NCBI GenBank assembly: GCA_001792895.1
Contig: MARA01000077.1
Location: 1-64,000, forward strand
Length of the DNA: 64,000 bases
Source: Lentinus brumalis
Lineage: Eukaryota; Basidiomycota; Agaricomycetes; Polyporales; Polyporaceae
Direction: 5' to 3'
Shown: piece after piece, positions 1 to 11,358 of the stretch
Layout: each line of letters opens with the position of its first letter
How positions within the stretch are numbered: the first letter of the stretch is position 1
Notes under the pieces: model-generated
Seen by the model: the letters and a program-made list of their open reading frames with translations, nothing else
Databases searched by the model: none
What the model was told of the DNA's origin: nothing
Program-made: the position numbers and the translations under genes

Positions 1-1070
1 CGGGCGATGGAGTAGCAGAGAGAATATGTTGAGGTACGTCCCGTATGTCTCGCCGCGGTGGTTCCCTCCGCTGCGAATCGCCCACCACGCTGCGAATCGC
101 CCACCCTGTGCTGCAAACATACACTCTACAGATTCGTACGTTCGCATCCTCTCAGCTCCCTCGATGTCATTCCCGACGCCACCTTTGATGTCCCCCTCTA
201 CCACGTCGGTCCTCGCTCCTCTCCGCCCACTTCCAAGGGAGCCCAATATCACGCAGCCAGCCCCCATGCGTCCTCTTCTCCGATGACCAAGCTGAGCACT
301 CGGAGCCTCCCCTCCCTACTCGCTGCTGTCCACCGAGGACTATCAATCTCCCACTCTTTCCGACGCTGGCCCTTCTGGGGTATGTCATTACTCACCCTCG
401 TCCTTCACCATCTCTGACCAACTACGCAACAGGCGGTCGACTCCGCCGCGATCTCCAGACTCGACAGCGACACGCCGGGCGAAGTGCCGATGGTGTCCTA
501 TCCACCCCTGCCATCCCTGCCACCCTTCCATTGATGCCGCAGTCTGTGTCTGCCCCCAGTCTTAACACCTATACTGCTGTTGATGCGCACGGCAACAATG
601 CAGTCAACGTTCCGCGCGGGCTGCGGTTCTTGCTCTCGTGCTGTTGGCGTTCATCCTCGCGATCCTCTTGACTATACGTATTGCGCTCGCCACCGTCCGT
701 CCACATCCACCCATACCTGATCCCTTCCGTCCTTCCGTCGCATGTACTGACTAGCGTTCTTCTTACGACTGCACACTGGCTTCACTGTCAGCTTGATTAT
801 GTCGTCCCGTCGCCCGTTATACTTACATCTCTCGCAGCAATTCTTGTATATACATACTTATCTGAGTGCCTGTAGCAATTTCTGTAGATATTCAACGCGC
901 ATCGCTGTATCATAGCTTGGCATGTATGAGCGAAAAATGCCACACCGTCTTTCTTGCCCTGTTTAACCTTCTGTTCGCGGGAAGTACCGTAGCTTCTCGT
1001 CGCTTCCGTGACGTCGCTTATCTGAGGACAGATAAGATAAGATGGATACAGTCCGTCCCGTGAATATCGG
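1..1070 (+). repeat. Upstream unit of a degenerate tandem segmental duplication (with about 2100-3120)
   Basis: The similarity between the two copies runs past the coding part. Both downstream flanks carry the same order of short matches: a CAATTCTTGTA block, a CTGTATCATAG block, then AAGTACCGTAGC and a GATAAGATA block near 1030 and 3110. The order and spacing are conserved, with many substitutions and indels, so this is an old tandem duplication rather than a simple repeat. Confidence 0.55.
164..720 (+). pseudogene. Broken copy of proline-rich single-pass membrane protein gene
   Basis: This is the degenerate upstream copy of the gene at 2149-2796. From the ATG at 164 it shares the Ser/Thr-rich start and the PLRPLPREP stretch with that gene. 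The same reading frame then meets two TGA codons (284-286 and 293-295) before a PPYS segment that matches the PPPPYSS segment of the intact copy. An intron-like stretch beginning gtatgt (about 380) lies where the intact copy has its intron. Further frame breaks follow before a hydrophobic stretch (about 640-690) that matches the membrane segment of the intact copy, including the shared IRIA residues. I infer inactivation after duplication; readthrough of two TGA codons is unlikely. Confidence 0.6.
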
Positions 1071-2148
1071 AGAACTAGGGCGGCGACAGTAACCTCCAAG
1101 TTGCACACTTAGCTACAGAGATGGCTTCTTACCCTTTGAGAGACAGGAATCCGGGTTGCATTTGCAGTCTGACATGTCCGCGGATGGGCGATCGGCCGTT
1201 GCAGACCTTCGCGATGGGAGTGCGCGCGCCCATATATATAATAGCAAATTACGCGTCAAGCAGCAGCCATATAAGTAGAGTCGCATCGAGCGCGGCCCGT
1301 AGAAAGAGTGTGAGGTAGCGTGGTGTCTCTGCGCGATCAGAGAGTGGCGTATCAGTCTGTCACCCCGAAACAACTCTCACGTTAGACATGCCCGCGTTAG
1401 GAGCGCGAGGCCAAGCGTTTGCGGTTCAGCCTGAAGCCTGGTCGATATGTAACCTCGTGCGGCGAAGTCCCCTGCTATTGATATCATACCTGTTGTCCTG
1501 CCGAAGTGCCGGGATCCCTGTCATGTCTGTTGTGTCTGTTTTCTCTACCTGTCAGCTGCTGTAAGTATATCCCGGTGACTCGTGTCCACACGAAGACGGG
1601 TCTACGCACGGCCGCCGATAACTGCACGCAGGCCTGCGCACGCCGTGCGGGTCCCAGAATATCGGGTACTCGGCGTCTTTACATTTTGCTCATCCCAATT
1701 CGTCCAAAACCGACTGCACTCGCCGTGTCCGTCCCCAGGCCGTCTCCAGTATCACGGACTCTTTGCCGCCACAGACTATGAAGCCCAGGCAGTCACCCCT
1801 GTTCCTCGCCATGTTGCAGGCTCGCCGCACTCGCCCGCCGATCCATCGCATCGTCGACGTCTTTTTTGCTTTGACTTCGCTGTAGCTTCAACGAGCTTCG
1901 ATCAAAGCCATCCGCTTCTCTGTCTTCCATCCTACCGGGTGGGGTCTGACACCTGTTCGCCGTCCACGCAGGACCCTGGCTACACGAAGGTTTGCGATGC
2001 AATTAGGGCAAGCAGAGGAAGGTTCATATACCGAGGTGAGTCTCTACTGCTGGTGCCCGGTCGTCCTCCCCTGGACCGCCGTCGCGCTGTCTTCCACCAC
2101 ATACCCCTCTCCACGCCTCAAGCTGTGTGTGTTGTTTCGGCTCTGTCG
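1071..2148. other. No resolved gene (spacer between duplicated units)
   Basis: Several overlapping short open frames occur on both strands, none with convincing start, splice and stop signals together. The block 1582-2100 is open in one forward frame and could hold upstream exons of the 2149 gene, but I could not link it in phase. Nothing else is recognised. Confidence 0.3.
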
Positions 2149-2796
2149 ATGTCGTCCTCGTTGTCGTCCACAATGTCTTCATCTACCACTTCACTCCTCA
2201 TCCCTCTCCGCCCTCTCCCCAGGGAACCGACGTTCGCTCGCGCCGCTAGCCCCGACGTCGAGTCCTCCTCCATCGATCCTCCTCCTCCATATTCTTCCGT
2301 CCCCGCGGACGATGAGCGATCGTCTAGCCCTCGTGCTGCAGGAGTGAGTGTTATCAGCGAGGTATGCAGCAGATCCTACCGTGTCTGGTCTCGTATCGCC
2401 TCTGACTTACCATGTTAGCAGGCTCCTTCGTCAGACACTGCCGCCACGGGGCCGCTACGCGACCGCGGTGAGCACTTCACGGCGGTTCTGGAACCCCCGG
2501 CTGCTTCGCATATCCCGGCACCGTCGTATCCCCCAGCGCCCCCGTATTCGCCGGTGGCATCGTATCCACGCTCACCCCTACCTCCTGCCCTTCCCCTCGT
2601 GTCGGAGCTTCTGCCTTCGGGCGGGGTTCCCGTCTACAACGATGTTGATACACCAGGCACTGAGGAAGGCAGTGCGCGGCGACGGCTCATGATCCACGCC
2701 TCAGTTGGGTCGGCGACTATCGTCGTCGTTGTCCTGATCGTACGTATTGCTATTGCTTTGGTTTCGAGTCAGTCCGCTCCTTCCGTCGTTGCCTGA
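2149..2796 (+). CDS. Proline-rich single-pass membrane protein, uncharacterised (189 aa)
   Basis: Two exons, 2149-2343 and 2422-2796, are joined by an intron with gtgagt and ttagcag borders; the phases agree and give 189 aa. The N-terminal half is rich in Ser, Pro and acidic residues and holds a PPPY motif (in PPPPYSS, near residue 48) and a second PPY-like segment. A single hydrophobic helix of about 20 residues (TIVVVVLIVRIAIALV) lies near the C-terminus after a short basic RRR stretch, which suggests a tail-anchored or type III membrane protein. PPxY motifs are known to bind WW domains of Nedd4/Rsp5-type ubiquitin ligases, so an adaptor role is possible, but that is inference. I do not recognise the family. 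A broken copy lies upstream. Confidence 0.6.
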
Positions 2797-3171
2797 AAAT
2801 CCTCCCATCTTTGATCTCTTGGTAAACACTTCTTGGAAGCGCGGTTCGCTGAATGCTCACTGTATTATATGATATAACCGCTAGATGTCTTGCTTGGTTA
2901 CGCCGCCCAATAGTGTGCTCTTTTATCTCACCTTAGCATATTCCGCTGTAACTGCACGCTTCGTCTCGCAATTCTTGTACATTTCTTGGTCTGTATCGCA
3001 TTATCTGTATCATAGTAGCAACAAATGGACGTCTTGTTTCTTGGTCCTATTAACCTTGTGTCAGCGGCAAGTACCGTAGCAGCGCTTGCCGGACCGTGTC
3101 AGTATAGATAAGATAGCGATATTGAGTGGCGCATCTCCGCAGATATCGGAGAGCTGCTCCAGCCTAGGTCT

Positions 3172-3255
3172 CTCGGTGACAAACGTCGAGTTGAGACCGA
3201 CTGTCATAACGTACTCGGCGACAAACGTCGAGTTGAGACCGACTGTCATAACGTA
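3172..3255 (+). repeat. 42-bp perfect-length tandem duplication
   Basis: Two adjacent 42-bp units (3172-3213 and 3214-3255) differ at one base (ggtgac versus ggcgac at the start). The unit includes GTCGAGTTGAGACC. No open frame of clear significance spans it. Confidence 0.9.
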
Positions 3256-3461
3256 CTCGGTCGTCTGGATCGTCGCTGAAACTCAAGGCTCGTTCGAATC
3301 ATCGAGTTGTACACTTCCCTCGAGTAATAACAATATTTTTCCCCTTGCCAAGCTCTCCAGCTCTCGGTCACGCATTGCGGTACCTGTACCAGTAGCACAA
3401 AGCTCTAGACATACGTGAGTGCATCGACTATGGGCCGCTCGATTGCTACTTGGGTCGGTGG

Positions 3462-3817
3462 TCATGTAAGTGAGATGGCATGGACATCGGACGTGTCGGG
3501 ACCTACATCATGACTTTCGGACATGCTCCCATAGTAGCCCTCTCGAACCCTCTTGCTGATGGGTCGCTTGAATGTGAGTCTTGTTACTGGAAGGGGAGGA
3601 TGTTGTCGTCGTTCACCCTCTCGTGGGTTTCGACAGCACGAGCTCCTTGAACGTCTTGCCAGCATTTCGAGGTTCGACGACCTCCGCATGTTCTGAGCTT
3701 TAAATGCAAGTATCTCTGTTGTGCAGAACATACCTCTTCCACGTAAATACGGGTGGCCGTCCCATCCGTTCGGAGATACGGGAGAGGCATGAGCGATCGG
3801 AGTGTTGCACGCACCAC
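3462..3817 (-). CDS. Possible small basic protein gene, unresolved
   Basis: On the minus strand a frame opening near 3817 can be joined through a 41-bp intron (gtatgt..gctcag) to a frame that runs to a stop at 3462. The product would be rich in Arg and Ser with no motif that I recognise. The intron is short and the start is not certain. The alternative is non-coding DNA. The stem-loop at 3903-3937 lies just upstream. Confidence 0.25.
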
Positions 3818-3902
3818 TTCACGCGTTCAGGAGTTGCGATCAAATCGAGTGGAACTCTCGGTGGGGATGACGAATATAACGATGCGAGAGTAGTCGATGG
3901 TG

Positions 3903-3937
3903 TGGTCTTGTATAGGGAATAGCCCCGTACAAGACCA
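3903..3937 (+). repeat. Stem-loop family copy 1 (GGGAATAGCCCC core)
   Basis: Arms TGGTCTTGTA and TACAAGACCA pair perfectly around a core GGGAATAGCCCC. It is followed by CCAGAGA, as in copies 3 and 4. It forms an inverted pair with the copy at 4155-4184, which lies about 220 bp away. Confidence 0.75.
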
Positions 3938-4732
3938 GAGATGTCAAAGTCGACCGTAGAGACTCAGGAGAGGTCTACGGAAGCTTCGTAGACGGGTGTA
4001 CACAGCCACCTCCAAGCACAACCAAGCCGTACCTGTGGCGGAGAACCTTAACCCCAGGCCAGTCCTCTCCAGCCTCGATTGCATGTTACCGCTACCATTA
4101 CTTTGTGCAGGTGGTCTCCACGCTCTCTCCTTGCAACATCAGCATTCAAGGACGGTTTGTGTGGGGCTATTCCCTCGCACAAACTAGGCGACATCCGCCA
4201 GGACAACTCGGCTGCACCATCCAGTGTCGTAGGGGCTGCTCACCGACTCCACTATGACGCCCTCACGAGCATCCGTCCAGAGCAGGTGTTCTCTCAGGAG
4301 GTCGTTTCGAGTAGTTGCTGCCTCCTTGTCTAATTGAGGTCCTCTCGCTCTACTTCACTGTAGGTCACCACCCCTCCGGCGCAGGCTTACGAACGACATA
4401 TGCTTGACAACCCCTTCTAGCGACATGTTCAAGCCGCCGAACCATGTTCGAGACCACACCATTCACGGCGCCGATGTGAGAACAACCGACTTTTCTCTAC
4501 TCACTTCTTCTGACTGAAAGGCGTAGTGATACGCATACTATCATCAAGAATTTTTGGCACGAAGGCGGCTGGTACATGGTTATCCCTAATCCGAAATGTG
4601 TACAGGTTCGCTGTGTAGGATATCTAAATCGACTGGTATGGGTGTAATGTCCGGCATCTTGTCCAAGATGAAGTGCACCATACTGTAAGACCGAAGGATT
4701 TTGAGTCAGCTGTATACGCCAGAGATGGGAGG
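3938..4732. other. No resolved gene
   Basis: Apart from the stem-loop at 4155-4184 I see only short open frames without consistent splice signals. Confidence 0.3.
4155..4184 (-). repeat. Stem-loop family copy 2
   Basis: Arms GTTTGTG and CACAAAC flank the core GGGGCTATTCCC, so it lies in the opposite orientation to copy 1. The stem has about 12 paired positions around the CTATTC loop. Confidence 0.75.
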
Positions 4733-5289
4733 TCAAGGAAGGACGCACGCGGTGACTACATGAACTGCATTCTTGCAGTCATGAGGACGCATGTCTACAA
4801 AGCCATTGCTCTCTGATCGCCTCATGACTATGAGTTCGCCCGCGAAGGGCGGACAGGTACCGAGACGATGCACGGCGACGTTGCGACGGGATCCTGGGGT
4901 TGCAGGGACCCGATAGTAGACGGTGTAGTAAACCCATACGGAATCTCGACGACCCTTGACGCGCAAGCATTGGGACCCGTCCACGCCTCCATCCATCGAC
5001 CATGCATCCTCGAGTAATGGTTTCTCGGTGCGATTAGCACCCGATGGATGGTGAAATTGGCGGGCAATGAAGTGTAACTCTGCCTGCCTCCGCATGGGAA
5101 ACCAGTAGCCTCTGACCCAGTTAGCCTATAACGAGCATGGTAGTGAACAAATGCAGCAGTGCCAAGTCAACATTGACCACTCACTTCGATGCCATCGTCA
5201 TGCGGCTGCTCGAGTTCACTGGTCAGGAGGTCACCGTCCTCTCTCATCTGTCTCAGCACGTCGTCCACCTGTGTTAGCGCGTCATCCAT
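4733..5289 (-). CDS. Small uncharacterised protein, member 1 of a four-member dispersed family (165 aa)
   Basis: Exon 1 is 5185-5289 (35 codons from ATG) and exon 2 is 4733-5125. The 59-bp intron has gtgagt and tatag borders and the phases agree. The N-terminus is acidic. Exon 2 begins with a WVRGYWFP segment that matches WRRGYFFP in the member at 36.2 kb. Then follow WSMDGG (WSIDHG there), YYTVYYRVP (YYTVFYRVP) and the closing GELIVMRRS (GEFIVFRRS). No catalytic motif is evident and no membrane segment or signal peptide is seen. The similarity is easily seen by eye, so the family is real, but I know no function for it. Confidence 0.6.
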
Positions 5290-5792
5290 GGTGTGCGACG
5301 GGGCGATGTCCAGCTGACACGACTTGAATTCTGTTTATAACAGTCAGTAGAGATGGTCCATGCTTGACGTTGACCGCCCGTAAATTCATTTTTGATGTCT
5401 GCACTACAATCAAGCACTAGATCAGCCGGTCCACACGGGACAGCTATGCACACGCGCATAGCATAGTCACCCAATATGACGACATGTAATCGGCAGGGCG
5501 GTGTGGCATTGTTGGCATCTGAGTCGCTTCCGCAGTCGTCGGCGGCTTAAAAATGACTACTCACGGGTCTTTGGTCTTTCCACGAGTTTCAAGACACACA
5601 TGTCCCGTGTGTTGCGTCACACGAATCACTTGTCGTCAGTTGAGAGAGCGCACAAGTTGATTGAAGTACAGCGAGTCGTGCATGAGATACAAATATGCTA
5701 CGCTAACGTATCCATTGCGATCCATATGGCAAGGACGAGCGAATTCTGAACAGATGACCAGGAAACAAACAACGACCTACCAGAGTGCATAC

Positions 5793-8563
5793 CTACATGT
5801 CTTCGACGCGTACCTTGTAATGCTCGGTGAGCCAATTGGTGCTGGCGAGCTCGAGATTCTTGTGGAACAGGAACCCTTTTCTCGACATGCGGAGGTTGTC
5901 ACTCCACGACCGACTGTTGTAGATCGCCGCCTTGTCGGAACGGATCATGAGGAGGCGTTTGCGGAACCATGTCTCGCACCATGGAGTCCAGAAGCCGTGA
6001 TCCATGTGAGAACCACGCCAGTGTGTCTCCTTTGGCCACCAAGAGCGGTCCTCGGTCTGTCCGGCATCTGTAAGGTGTCAGTCTATCGTCCAACTCCTGA
6101 TTAACAATCAAACGTACTGATCGTGACCTTGTACACCCCACAGATGACATCGAGCTCGTCTGGCGAGAGCTTGTCGTCGAGGTAGTCGTCACCGCGACGG
6201 GGCCGAAAGACCGTTCCATAGTCGTTCACTACATCTGACGGTCCCAAGCGAACCCCCGAAGCGGTTCCCACATCACCCGTCTCCCTCAGAAGCTCCATGG
6301 TGAGCCGCCAGACAATCCCACCTCGCTGCAGAGCGGCGCGCACCCTCGGTCCACGGAGAACCGTTCGTGCTCGATCTTCGTAGGTCATGTAGTCATATCG
6401 GTTCAGGTCGTTCTTGTGGCGCCATCCTAGCACAATGTGGAGGTCGGGGAGCATGCGCCCTGAATGACGCCGATCCGGCCTGACGAGTGTGTGGAACGGC
6501 ATGCCGCGTGTCACCAAAAAGTCGACTGCTTGGCGGGTGGTGGTGATGTCGTACTGTCGCATCATTTCGACGACTGTGGTCGCGCTCTTGACAACGAGGT
6601 ACCACCAGGCGACCTGATCGTCTTCCGTCTTATAGGAGATGTGGTACCAGTCGCTGCCGTTCAGAACGACCCTGCGCAGACGAATGAAGGGGTGTTCGTA
6701 GCTGATCCCAAGCAACGACTCGCGGTTCGACGGATCAAGGTCCCAGAGGTATGTGTTGGCGGCGGGCTTGTTGGGGTTGTCGTCGAAAGACTTGACAAAG
6801 GCCGAGAGGGGCTTGACGAAGGAGCTGTTGTCGGGGAGGTCTGTGACAGTGTAGCCCGTGATCTTCCGTAGGGCAGCAGCATCATACTCGTCCCAGGACA
6901 GTCTCAAATCAGGAGCATATATTGCCACGAGCCCATACCGTTTCCGAACGACTTCCGCTAGGGGAGGGGTGAACGCCACAAAGTCCGTGTTGTCGTGGTT
7001 ATACTGTAACCGCAACTCGACTTGGAATAACTGCAAATCGATGTTCCTCCTCCTTTTCCTTGTCCTCATGCGGCTGAGCACTGGTGACAGTCGGTCGGGG
7101 AGTGGGACTTGCAAGCTGCAAGCTCTGTCCGGGCTCGTCGTAGACGCTCTCCTCTTCATCGTCATAGTCGCCAGGGTGCGTGTCGTCCATGGCCAGCGGA
7201 GGGTATATGTCCCATTCGTTATGCCAAGCATCATAGCGCTTCTGACGGTTGGAGTACATTGGCCATATTTCGACGAGGCGCTGGCGGCCAATGAGCTCGC
7301 GGTATTCCAGCTCCAGCCACTCATCCACGGCACAGTGTCCCTCCTTCTCGCCAACAGTCATCCAGAGGTACACCGTCGTCCGCGAGGCTGGAGTGGGCTT
7401 TGCGAAGGACGAGGCTCTCGCTTCGCGCTCCTGCCGTGCAGCACGGGCAGTGGGAGTTTCGGTGGCTTCGTCCTTGCGGTGCTGAGCCTCCCGGCGTGCA
7501 ACGAAGGCATAGAAGCTCTCTCCAGGCAGTTGACGATGACCATGGGGCGGGCTCAGCGGCTGCTGCACAAGATCACGCGGCGCCGCAGAATCAGGGCCGC
7601 GGAGGCTGCTCCAGCGGAAGAATGGTTTCCACGTGCCATCCGCGTTATGGGGGACCACGACTACCTCCTGTATGACAGGGAGCATGGGCTGGAGGAAGGG
7701 GTACCGCCGGATGATTGCGGGTATCGCCGGCTGTGGTGGCCATGCGATATAGGTGGGGACCTTGGCGCGGAACATCGTGGGGAGGTGGTCGACCCAGCGC
7801 GTGCCATTGCCATGCAGAGATGGATTGATGTACGCGCCCACGCGCATCCCAGGAGAGAAATCAGCCACAACAGACTGACGGAGAAGATCAATATAAGCGT
7901 CGGGGACCCGCTCGTGTATAAGGACAGACACCCACAGCGGAGGGCTGACATTGGCATCGGGGTCGGTGAGGGCAATGGAGAGCGATGTGCGCGCGAGGAG
8001 TGCACGAAGCGCGTCGAGGGATTTGCCAATGGCGCGTCGCGCAGCAACGTCGTGTGGGTGGATGTTTCGGTAACCGTATTCCAGCGGTTCATGCCAGAAG
8101 GCGTCAAACGGAAACTTCGCCTCCGGCCTCTTGTTCGTGGCTCTCAAGAGGACATTGCTCACGTAGAGCAGAAGTTGCTCGAGTCTACCCCAGGATTCTT
8201 GCACTTTTGGGTCAAGCGCATACCCATTCCCCGAGCGGACCAGCGGGACGTTCTTTGGGTCTATGGAGAGGCGCGCGAGGAACGCACTCTCAGCATCATA
8301 CCGCGTGAGCATGTACGCGAGTTCAGGATTGCGCTCGGTCAGCCAGATGGCGTGACGAAGCTCACGACCACAGAGGTTGAGCTCCGGGTCAGAGTTTGGG
8401 ATACCCGGAAGAGATTCGCGGTCGGAAGGGTTCACGACCGTGTATAGTTGGCCTTCAAATTGGAAGAAACGCATACTCCCGGCAGTCCTACAGGACAGGA
8501 ACTGAGCACGCAAAGAGAACTGAACACTGAGGGTACTCACGGAGAAGATACTGCCACAGACAT
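5793..8563 (-). CDS. Long uncharacterised basidiomycete protein
   Basis: The start is set by a first exon (8541-8563) joined by a 53-bp intron (8488-8540, gtgagt..tgtag) to the long frame that begins TAGSMRFFQF. The frame runs to about 7050, where it must pass into the next frame, and then to an intron at 6068-6117 (gtacgt..ttacag). The last exon ends with a stop at 5793. The protein of roughly 800 aa holds motifs such as NPSDRES, CGRELRHAIWLTE and VADFSPGMRVGAYINP and an acidic spacer (DDEEES). From memory this resembles a large, lineage-expanded and uncharacterised family in polypore genomes. At about 7030-7060 the change of frame could be a very short intron (28 bp, gttatt..ttacag) or a one-base frameshift, so the gene may be damaged. 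A 529-codon open frame on the opposite strand is its shadow. Confidence 0.65.
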
Positions 8564-8776
8564 GCTCGCGTGATCCTTTGGAGGCGGAGAGGCTAGAGGA
8601 TGTATGGTCAACGAAAGATGTTGATTAGAATGTACAAGAATCGTACGCGTTGGAGTGGACGTTGGGACGAGTGCTCTTTAGCGGCGCGGCGGTGATGTAG
8701 TGCAAGTCGATCTGACAGCGCAGGTCCAGGAGGGCAGCAGTAGTCACACAGAGGGCAAGCAGGAGCTCGTTGAACG

Positions 8777-8805
8777 GTTTGCGCGAGGGAATAGCCCCAC
8801 GCAAC
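8777..8805 (+). repeat. Stem-loop family copy 3
   Basis: Arms GTTTGCG and CGCAAC flank the core GAGGGAATAGCCCC. CCAGAGA follows as in copy 1. It forms an inverted pair with the copy at 9012-9039. Confidence 0.75.
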
Positions 8806-9011
8806 CCAGAGAGATATGGTGAGGATCGGTGTCGAAGCTCTAGAGTACAACTTACAGGCAGGAGTGGACTTGGCAACATTTCGACGCGTTATTTGCCTGT
8901 ATTGACATTGTGGCGTCTGTGGCGGTGCTCTCGCACTTCCGCGAATCTCGGACGTCTCAGATTGCTTTCAGACTTGAACCTGCACTTTGACAAACTCTTG
9001 CTTCCTCTGGT

Positions 9012-9039
9012 CTTGTGCGGGGCTATTCCCTCGTACAAG
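9012..9039 (-). repeat. Stem-loop family copy 4
   Basis: Arms CTTGTGC and GTACAAG flank the core GGGGCTATTCCC. Its outer context (CCTCTGG before it) is the reverse complement of the CCAGAG that follows copies 1 and 3. The pair 3/4 spans about 263 bp, close to the 282 bp of pair 1/2. Confidence 0.75.
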
Positions 9040-9538
9040 ATGGCGACATGTTCTGTACGCGGCTTCTCCATACTGTGGTTTGTGGTGGCCTCCCCCCGGT
9101 CCACACTTTGTCGTGCTGTTCAATCGGGTGAGTCAGCCGTATGCTTCCGAATCAGTCTTGTTGTGATGTTCGACTGCATGCGGACCTTCATAATTGCTCA
9201 TTGGTTGTCGTCTGAGCTCAACTCGTTTCTCGTTACCACCCTCACCACCAAGCAACAACTACCACCCTTGGCGCTTCAACTTGGGGAACAATGCCACATT
9301 CAAGGCCGAGATGACTGGGAGACGAGGCGTTGATATCAGGGTGAAGAGAGGTGCGTCAGTTGACTACTTATGCCCATTACGTTCTCTCTTACAGAACGAG
9401 AATACACAGCCGTCTGGCACAGAAGCTTGCTTCGCAGCGTAGGAGGTCCCGTCAGGAGGAGGTCGTGGTTCCCGAGGAGGGCTCTGGAGCGGTGGTGGCT
9501 CCTGCAGCCGTGACTCAGAGGGTGAAGGCGGTGTGCTG

Positions 9539-10578
9539 ATGACGGTTGAAGTCGGTCTCCCCGAGGCGGAGGAGGCTTTTGAACCGCGTGAGGATGAGGT
9601 AGTTGTGTCTGGCGAGCATCATACTATCAAACATGACAAGACCTCTGTGCAGTCGATCGCGGAAGCCACCCCTCAAGCAAACACCGCTCCCGCGACAGCA
9701 GCAGCCTCCAGTCTGCGCCCCTCGATGGACGTGCAGTGGGTTCTGACTGAAGTTTACGATAAGTTCGTTTGCACACTGTACGCTCATTCACCGTTCATCG
9801 ACCCTTGGGAGAAGAACTGATGTCCGTCCTGACAGGTGTACGAATATCATGTTCGTGATGTGTTGTTGTGTAAGATGTTACTGGTCTGACACAGCACATT
9901 TACAGTGCGTCCCCTTATACGCTGAACACCCTGGAGTGTCGGCACACCTTTTGTGCACTTTGCCTCATCTCATGGGCGCTCAAGAATATCGACGAAGACA
10001 GTTGGGGGTCAATCATCGAATGTCCGTCCTGCGATGCAAGTGTCGTACACGTCTCGGCCACAGGACCGCGCAGCCCCGATTCCTTCCCCTTCATCGTCAA
10101 CTCACTTGTAGCCGTTATCCTGCAGTGCCACATCACCCTTCTGCGCGACGCGGCCAACGTGGAACTCAGTCTGGTCGACGCGACTGACCGACTGACACGC
10201 AACCGTGTTCCGGCCGTACTGGACTGGGGTTTTGACATGCCATCTTTGGTCGCCCTCCGGGAGCGCGAGAGGTAAGTCAACTCTCAATTGATGTCCAGTC
10301 TGCTCATCAGTTTTTACAGTGCGGGCGAGTCCTTCATGGTTGAGGTGCGCAAGTGGTGGCGCGTGGCAGACCGTGGTATGCTCGCCGACTTCAAGTACGC
10401 TGCTCTCGATCAACAAGGAACCATCGATGACGATTCGGAGCCGGCTGAGGACGATGATGACCAGCGCGGTGTAGGTGAGATCTCTATCGACACCTACAAG
10501 ATGGGGACCTCGACGATGAGCGTGAAGTCGCGTTTGACGGTGCGGAAATTGATGAGCAGGACAACATTGAGCATGTGA
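9539..10578 (+). CDS. RING-type zinc-finger protein (probable ubiquitin ligase), start uncertain
   Basis: Exons by phase are 9539-9762, 9836-9859, 9906-10271 and 10320-10578, with introns ending in acag. The third exon encodes the RING core: LECRHTFCALCL, a spacer, then ECPSCDASV, matching the C-x-H-x2-C-x2-C and C-x2-C ligands of C3HC4 fingers. Just upstream only one of the first two cysteine ligands is seen (KCTNIM), so either the exon join is wrong there or the finger is degenerate. C-terminal parts contain a coil-forming stretch and an acidic EPAEDDDDQ region. Upstream, 9395-9530 is also open and basic (QRRRSRQEE) and may be an earlier exon. RING proteins of this kind usually transfer ubiquitin from an E2 enzyme; the substrate is unknown. 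Confidence 0.6.
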
Positions 10579-11358
10579 TGTAAGAGGATGTCGTGCACTC
10601 GCGCCCAGATTTCTGTACTTTGTGTGTATACCATTCTTGCCTGCGTCGTCTTCGAGGCCTCGAGGTCCTGCATACGTAGTGATATCGGCTTCGCGATCGG
10701 TCTGCCGTCTATCTTGTATGTTCCGCCAAGTTTTTCGGGTAATATGTATGCGTGCGGAATTCACCCCTTCGGACTTGGCTAATATGCGTGAAGAACTTGT
10801 GAATTTACCCGTCAACCCAGTTAGTGTTGATTGCGATAACAGTGCAATATTCTCCTGGCATCGCCAGGAGTCGAACTATCGATGTTGGATCAAATTCTTG
10901 GGCTGACTGTGTCGTCGAAGTCAGGCTGCTGTTGTTGTGTGATTCCGTGGCATGCTGTTGATGTCTGTGTGGTTTGCCTTGACTGGGGGCCCAAATCAAC
11001 AAGTATACTTCATAACCGGTCGGCGATTATAAAGTGATGGTTGGGTTGCATGATGACGTGGTTTGATATGGCACATATTACTACAGGCGACCAGTAGATT
11101 AATGTCAGACCATACCACTGCACCAGCTACCCACATCTATGTACATGTCATCATAACATTCGAGTTACAACAAGCGCACTTCAAAATCCTGTTACATCGT
11201 GAACAATCCATGGATACCATAGGAAATAAACCAGACACGTTCCGCTGGTTGTAGATCTGGTGGGGCTGGGAGAGACGAAAAAAATGGCTGCCGGTAAAGT
11301 GTACAGAATAAACTACACTGCACGACCAGTATCAGGATACTACCACCAGTGCATGTAC
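10579..11358. other. No resolved gene
   Basis: AT-rich compared with its neighbours, with short frames only. I see no repeat or RNA gene. Confidence 0.3.

Noticed and set aside
4155..4190. Stem-loop followed by CTAG as a Helitron 3' terminus
   Set aside because: Only this copy has CTAG after the arm; the other four do not, and the copies occur in inverted pairs, which Helitrons lack.
6858..8447. A 529-codon open frame on the plus strand
   Set aside because: It lies opposite the spliced minus-strand gene 5793-8563, which has proper start, introns and conserved-looking motifs. The plus frame is its shadow.
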